Origin: Proteobacteria bacterium UBA1844
GTDB lineage: Bacteria > Pseudomonadota > Gammaproteobacteria > Steroidobacterales > Woeseiaceae
Direction: 5' to 3'
NCBI GenBank assembly: GCA_002338615.1
Contig: DDIS01000209.1
Coordinates: 1-10,544, forward strand
Length of the DNA stretch: 10,544 nucleotides
This document shows, piece by piece, positions 6,956 through 10,544 of this stretch (position 1 is its first letter; every line of letters starts with the position of its first letter). A model generated the notes under the pieces. It made no database searches and had not been told where the DNA came from. It saw only the letters and a list, made by a program, of their open reading frames with translations. A program made the translations under genes and the position numbers.

Positions 6956-9900
6956 ATGAAACTTTACTCGCGCGCTGCCGTATCTCTCCTTCTGTTTATT
7001 CTTCTGGGCGGCACACAGGCGGCCCATGCCCAAACAACCGGACTCGAGTACGAGCCGCAAAGCTACGAACCAGAAAGTACGCAGCCAGAAAGCGACGAGC
7101 CAGAAATTTACGAGCCCGAAGTCTACCAGCCAGAAATCTATGAGCCCGAAGTCTACGAGACCGAAGTCTACGAGTCGGACAACTACGCGCCGGAGCTTTA
7201 TGAGGTTGAGCCGCCGTTAGCTGACAGTGAGCCGTCGGACAACGAGGTACCGCCAGTGCATGAGGAGGTGCCTCCCGAGAGCGACACAAACGTCGGAACC
7301 ACGGCGGCCTTTGTCGGTGGTGGCGGCGGCGCGCCGCTCGAGTTCAATGTATCTATTCTCGAGCCGCAGATTCCCGACCGCTACCCCGGGTCAACGGCCC
7401 TGGGCGATGGCTACAATCCCGCAACCGGCGAAGTGACATTCTCGGTCGTCGATATTTCTATTCCTGGCAATTCGGCTATCCCCGTTGAGCTGCGACGCTG
7501 GATTCCAACAAGCGACTCCGACACCGGCGGGCCAACCGGATGGAAGTGGGACATCCCGCATATCAAGGGAAATTACCTGGAAATGAAACCGGGCCACAAC
7601 GCCACCGGCTGGGACTGGGGGACGACGACCTGGCACTACGGCGAGAATTGCACGGGCGACTCGGATGCGGTTCTTACGGCCGACGGCAACCTGATCGCCA
7701 GCAACATGTACTGGGAAGGAAAGCTCCTGCACATCCCGGATGTCACGTCGGAGAAATTTCTAAAGACCGCGACCGGCACGCAAGTTACAAAGTCCAACTT
7801 CAAGGTAAGCAGTTGTATCACTACCAATCCCAGCGGCCAACAGGGCATTGTTGTCGTCGGGCCCAACGGTTTGAAATACACATTTAATCAGATCAAGAGT
7901 TACTTCAACGGTAAGGATACGCTCAAAGATCCGAACACGATGACGCGCATCCTGCTCGTCACCAAGATCGAAGACCGGTTCGGCGGTTATGTCAACTATA
8001 CTTACGACGCAAGCAGCAACCTTACACAAATTCTCGCCAACGACGGCCGCAAAATCGTCATCGCGTACCAGAGCGTCTCGGGCAAACTTCGGCCGACCAC
8101 CGCCACCGTAGACAACAACGCGCCGACTGCGGACAGAACCTGGACCTACAACTACCAGACTACCGGCGGAAAATATCTTCAGTCGGTGACCTTACCCGAC
8201 GCCAGTCAGTGGCAGTACACGGGCCTCAATATTTTCAACTTTGATCCCAACGATCCCGTCGGTGTCTATAACTACAACATCAATCGCAATGTGGGTAATG
8301 GTGCCCCGTATTGGGCACCAGCGTGCGGCGCATCCGCGACCAATCAGTACGCGACGGTTACCACGCCGGACGGCGCTGTGATCGCTTATACATTCCGCGA
8401 AACATTTCACAATCGCTCCGACGTCGAGCCGGCGGTACTCTGGGGTATGCAGACAGGCTATGACGGCCAGGCCAGGAATTTACACTGCACCGTGTCTTTG
8501 TCCCTGACGAATCGAACTGTTTCCGGGCCCGGCATACCCACTATGCAATGGAGCTACAGCTATTCCCAGAATCAGGGCAACTATAACTCGATGAGCAACA
8601 TGAATCAGTTTCTGACTGGTCAATTCGATTTACTGCCTCCCGCCTACGGCTTTCCGTCGATGATTAATTCCGTAACCGACATCGACTATCGCTCGGTCAC
8701 TATCAACGGTCCGGACAAACGTACGGTTTTTTACATCAACCGAAAGTTTCAGTCACTGACCGAGGGTATGGTGGTGGCCGAAGATACGGTAGAGCCAAGC
8801 ACGTCGACACTGATAGAGCGCACCGAAAAGACGTTTGTTCAGGGCGCCTTCGTCGGTAATCACTGGTACAAGTGCCCCTGCGGTGGCGAATACCCACCGT
8901 CCAATGCCGTCAATGCCTATCAGCTTAACTACCGCATCAATCAAACGAAAAGCGATCTCTTCCAATACAAGCCGGCCTCCGAGCGCTATACGACGACGTA
9001 TTCGGTTTTCAATGCCAACGGCACACCGACGCTGATCGGCGAAAATAACAGCCTGGGAAGTAACACACGCTACACGCTAACGGACTACCGGGATGGCGCG
9101 TCGGCGTGGATTCTCGATCAACCCTACCAGACCCGGGTATCAGCCACGGCAAGCAACTACACGACCACGGAATACCAGTACTTTGACACGCTGGACAGAC
9201 CAACGACGCATCATCGTTTCGGCCGTTACGATAACAAGGTGGCGAGCTATCATGCGGACGGCAACGTCAACCGCGTGGAGCAGAACGCGACGAATCGGTG
9301 GCACGAATACTCCAACTACAAACGGGGTATTGCACAAACCATCAAAACACCGCAAAGCCTGAGCACTACGCCGCAATACGCTTACATCGTGGTGGACGAC
9401 AACGGCTGGAAAACCAAAATTACGGATTACGTCGGCAACGTTACCAATTACGCATACGACCCGCTGGGACGCTTGACGCTAATCGATCCCGTGAACACGG
9501 CCTGGACGAACACGACCTTCGCCTACTCGAAAACGACCGGCAGCGAAGGACTGAGCAATATCGTTGCCGGTATGCCGAAACGAACGAAAACGCGCGGCAG
9601 TTTCAAAGAGACGATGTATTTCGACGCGCTCATGCGACCCGTACTTGTGAAACAGGAGGACACCGCCAAGAGCCTTGTGCGTTTCGTGAAAAAAGCTTAC
9701 AACGCCAGCAGCAACGTCGTCTTCCAAAGCTATCCTTCGTTCTCATCCGGCAGCACAACGAACGGTGTGGTGACCCGTTACGATGCGCTGCAACGCGTCA
9801 TCGAGGTCGATGAGAACACCAGCCCGGGCAGTGAGGTCTATACCTATCTCTACGGCAACAAGGTTCAGCTGAATAACGCCAGGGGTTACATCACCACGAC

Positions 9901-10544
9901 AACCTATCTTGCCTACGGCTCCCCATCGACCAGCGCACCGGTCCTGATTGCGCAGCCCGAAGGCGTCTCGACCTCGATGGCCTACGATATTTTCGGCAAC
10001 ATGACCTCGGCCAGCCAGGGTGGCATCACGCAGTCCAATGTGTACGACGCCTACAAGAACCTCTGCAAGATTGTCAGGCCGGATTCCGGCAACGAGGCGT
10101 TTCTGGTTGATGCGATCGGCCAGGTGTCCTGGACGGCACACGGCAGTTCCGTCGACAGCCTCACGACCAGTTGTGATACGACGGTTACCGCCGCCGATCA
10201 AACCGTCAATACCTACGATAACCTCGGCAACCTGAAGCTCGTGAACTACGGAGACTCGAGTCCGGACATCACCACGACCTACAACAAGAACAGCCTGCCA
10301 TTGACGATGGCCGCGGGCTCTGTTGTCACCACCTATGGCTATAACTCCGCCAACCTGCTGAGCAGCGAATCACTGGCCGTCGACTCGCAAACCTTCAATG
10401 TCACGTACGGCTATAACGGCCTCGGGCATCTCTCGAGCCTCACCTATCCGACGGCCGTGGTGGTCGACTTTGCGCCCAATGCCTTCGGCGAGGCGACCAA
10501 GGCAGGCACTTATGCCTCCAGTGTCGGTTATCACGCCAATGGCT
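6956..10544 (+). CDS. secreted RHS/YD-repeat protein, 3' end beyond the window
   Basis: I translated this frame codon by codon from 6956 to the last base and found no stop: 1196 complete codons, open at the window end. Residues 1-25 are a signal peptide (MKLYSRAA, hydrophobic core, cleavage after AHA), so the protein leaves the cytoplasm. Residues 32-81 are ten Y-E-P-E-x units, then an acidic Pro-rich stretch and a glycine run (about 118-125). The region NPATGEVTFSVVDISIPG is typical of the start of RHS-type shells. YD-like repeats include Y350-D351 and then a dense set at about 834 (YDPLGRLTLIDP), 942, 1010, 1087 (YDNLGNLKLVNYGD), 1127 and 1151 (YGYNGLGHLSSLTYP). Such proteins build a hollow beta-cocoon that often carries a C-terminal toxin, but that end is not visible. 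GGGGA at 6946-6950 lies five bases before the ATG; an in-frame ATG at 6938 is an alternative. Base composition looks less GC-rich than pntAB. No VgrG, PAAR or immunity gene is in the window. Confidence 0.92.
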   Translation, partial: MKLYSRAAVSLLLFILLGGTQAAHAQTTGLEYEPQSYEPESTQPESDEPEIYEPEVYQPEIYEPEVYETEVYESDNYAPELYEVEPPLADSEPSDNEVPPVHEEVPPESDTNVGTTAAFVGGGGGAPLEFNVSILEPQIPDRYPGSTALGDGYNPATGEVTFSVVDISIPGNSAIPVELRRWIPTSDSDTGGPTGWKWDIPHIKGNYLEMKPGHNATGWDWGTTTWHYGENCTGDSDAVLTADGNLIASNMYWEGKLLHIPDVTSEKFLKTATGTQVTKSNFKVSSCITTNPSGQQGIVVVGPNGLKYTFNQIKSYFNGKDTLKDPNTMTRILLVTKIEDRFGGYVNYTYDASSNLTQILANDGRKIVIAYQSVSGKLRPTTATVDNNAPTADRTWTYNYQTTGGKYLQSVTLPDASQWQYTGLNIFNFDPNDPVGVYNYNINRNVGNGAPYWAPACGASATNQYATVTTPDGAVIAYTFRETFHNRSDVEPAVLWGMQTGYDGQARNLHCTVSLSLTNRTVSGPGIPTMQWSYSYSQNQGNYNSMSNMNQFLTGQFDLLPPAYGFPSMINSVTDIDYRSVTINGPDKRTVFYINRKFQSLTEGMVVAEDTVEPSTSTLIERTEKTFVQGAFVGNHWYKCPCGGEYPPSNAVNAYQLNYRINQTKSDLFQYKPASERYTTTYSVFNANGTPTLIGENNSLGSNTRYTLTDYRDGASAWILDQPYQTRVSATASNYTTTEYQYFDTLDRPTTHHRFGRYDNKVASYHADGNVNRVEQNATNRWHEYSNYKRGIAQTIKTPQSLSTTPQYAYIVVDDNGWKTKITDYVGNVTNYAYDPLGRLTLIDPVNTAWTNTTFAYSKTTGSEGLSNIVAGMPKRTKTRGSFKETMYFDALMRPVLVKQEDTAKSLVRFVKKAYNASSNVVFQSYPSFSSGSTTNGVVTRYDALQRVIEVDENTSPGSEVYTYLYGNKVQLNNARGYITTTTYLAYGSPSTSAPVLIAQPEGVSTSMAYDIFGNMTSASQGGITQSNVYDAYKNLCKIVRPDSGNEAFLVDAIGQVSWTAHGSSVDSLTTSCDTTVTAADQTVNTYDNLGNLKLVNYGDSSPDITTTYNKNSLPLTMAAGSVVTTYGYNSANLLSSESLAVDSQTFNVTYGYNGLGHLSSLTYPTAVVVDFAPNAFGEATKAGTYASSVGYHANG
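7049..7198 (+). repeat. ten-unit 15-bp in-frame tandem repeat
   Basis: Ten degenerate 15-bp units (model: TACGAGCCCGAAGTC) encode a period-5 peptide Y-E-P-E-V/I, residues 32-81 of the RHS protein, directly after the signal peptide. The most regular units are those at residues 52-71; outer units drift (for example Y-A-P-E-L). Unit length is a multiple of three, so gain or loss of units changes length but keeps the frame. It probably forms an extended acidic spacer or surface segment. Confidence 0.85.

Noticed and set aside
7026..7289. Open frames on both strands over the 15-bp repeats giving Lys/Ser- or Arg/Leu-rich repeat peptides.
   Set aside because: A repeat whose unit is a multiple of three makes repeat peptides in every open frame; only the frame with the signal peptide continues into a recognisable protein.
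9298..9813. A 171-codon + strand open frame inside the RHS gene.
   Set aside because: It is a shadow frame: the RHS frame is continuous here and encodes YD motifs, while this frame is full of Arg/Gln/His without domain features.

Overview
The window looks like chromosomal DNA of a GC-rich gammaproteobacterium. The PntA and PntB sequences are very close in length and motif order to the E. coli type. The HNH protein and the stand-alone 5'-3' exonuclease resemble proteins I associate with gammaproteobacteria and Xanthomonas-like lineages. The inverted repeat built on GGGGTCAGGTTTATTTATT resembles repeats I recall from marine gammaproteobacteria. The genus cannot be fixed from the sequence, and all gene families are assigned by motif recognition, not by a search.

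Layout (every supported gene is on the + strand). 101-3038: pntA-pntB, the proton-translocating NAD(P) transhydrogenase, an ordinary housekeeping operon with a good Shine-Dalgarno before pntA. 3145-3798: an HNH endonuclease-family protein whose most likely start is a TTG. 3797-3874: a perfect 32-bp inverted repeat that begins inside the HNH stop codon and ends 16 nt before the next gene. 3891-4781: a stand-alone PolA-type 5'-3' exonuclease with no Shine-Dalgarno; a TATACT hexamer is placed so that its transcript could begin at the ATG. 4785-5573: a fructosamine-kinase-family protein, in the same reading frame as the exonuclease and separated from it by one TGA. It lacks the N-terminal glycine-rich part of the family. 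5553-5580: a near-perfect 28-bp palindrome over the kinase stop codon. 5591-6313: an unrecognised protein with a membrane segment at each end. 6333-6509: a 58-residue zinc-ribbon-like protein. 6510-6955: a non-coding stretch with a perfect TTGACA box near its 3' end. 6956 to the window end: a very large secreted RHS/YD-repeat protein, incomplete at the 3' end, with a signal peptide and a ten-unit 15-bp tandem repeat encoding a Y-E-P-E-x region.

How the parts fit. pntAB supplies NADPH from NADH using the proton gradient. The exonuclease, the kinase-like protein and perhaps the two small downstream genes may share a transcript. Fructosamine kinase would repair glycated proteins, but this copy may not be a normal kinase. 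The RHS gene starts a separate accessory unit. Its C-terminal tip, where a toxin or variable domain would sit, and any immunity gene lie beyond the window. No complete novel multi-gene system is visible. The points most worth a second look are the palindrome with its possible leaderless promoter, the shortened in-frame kinase, and the repeat-bearing RHS protein.
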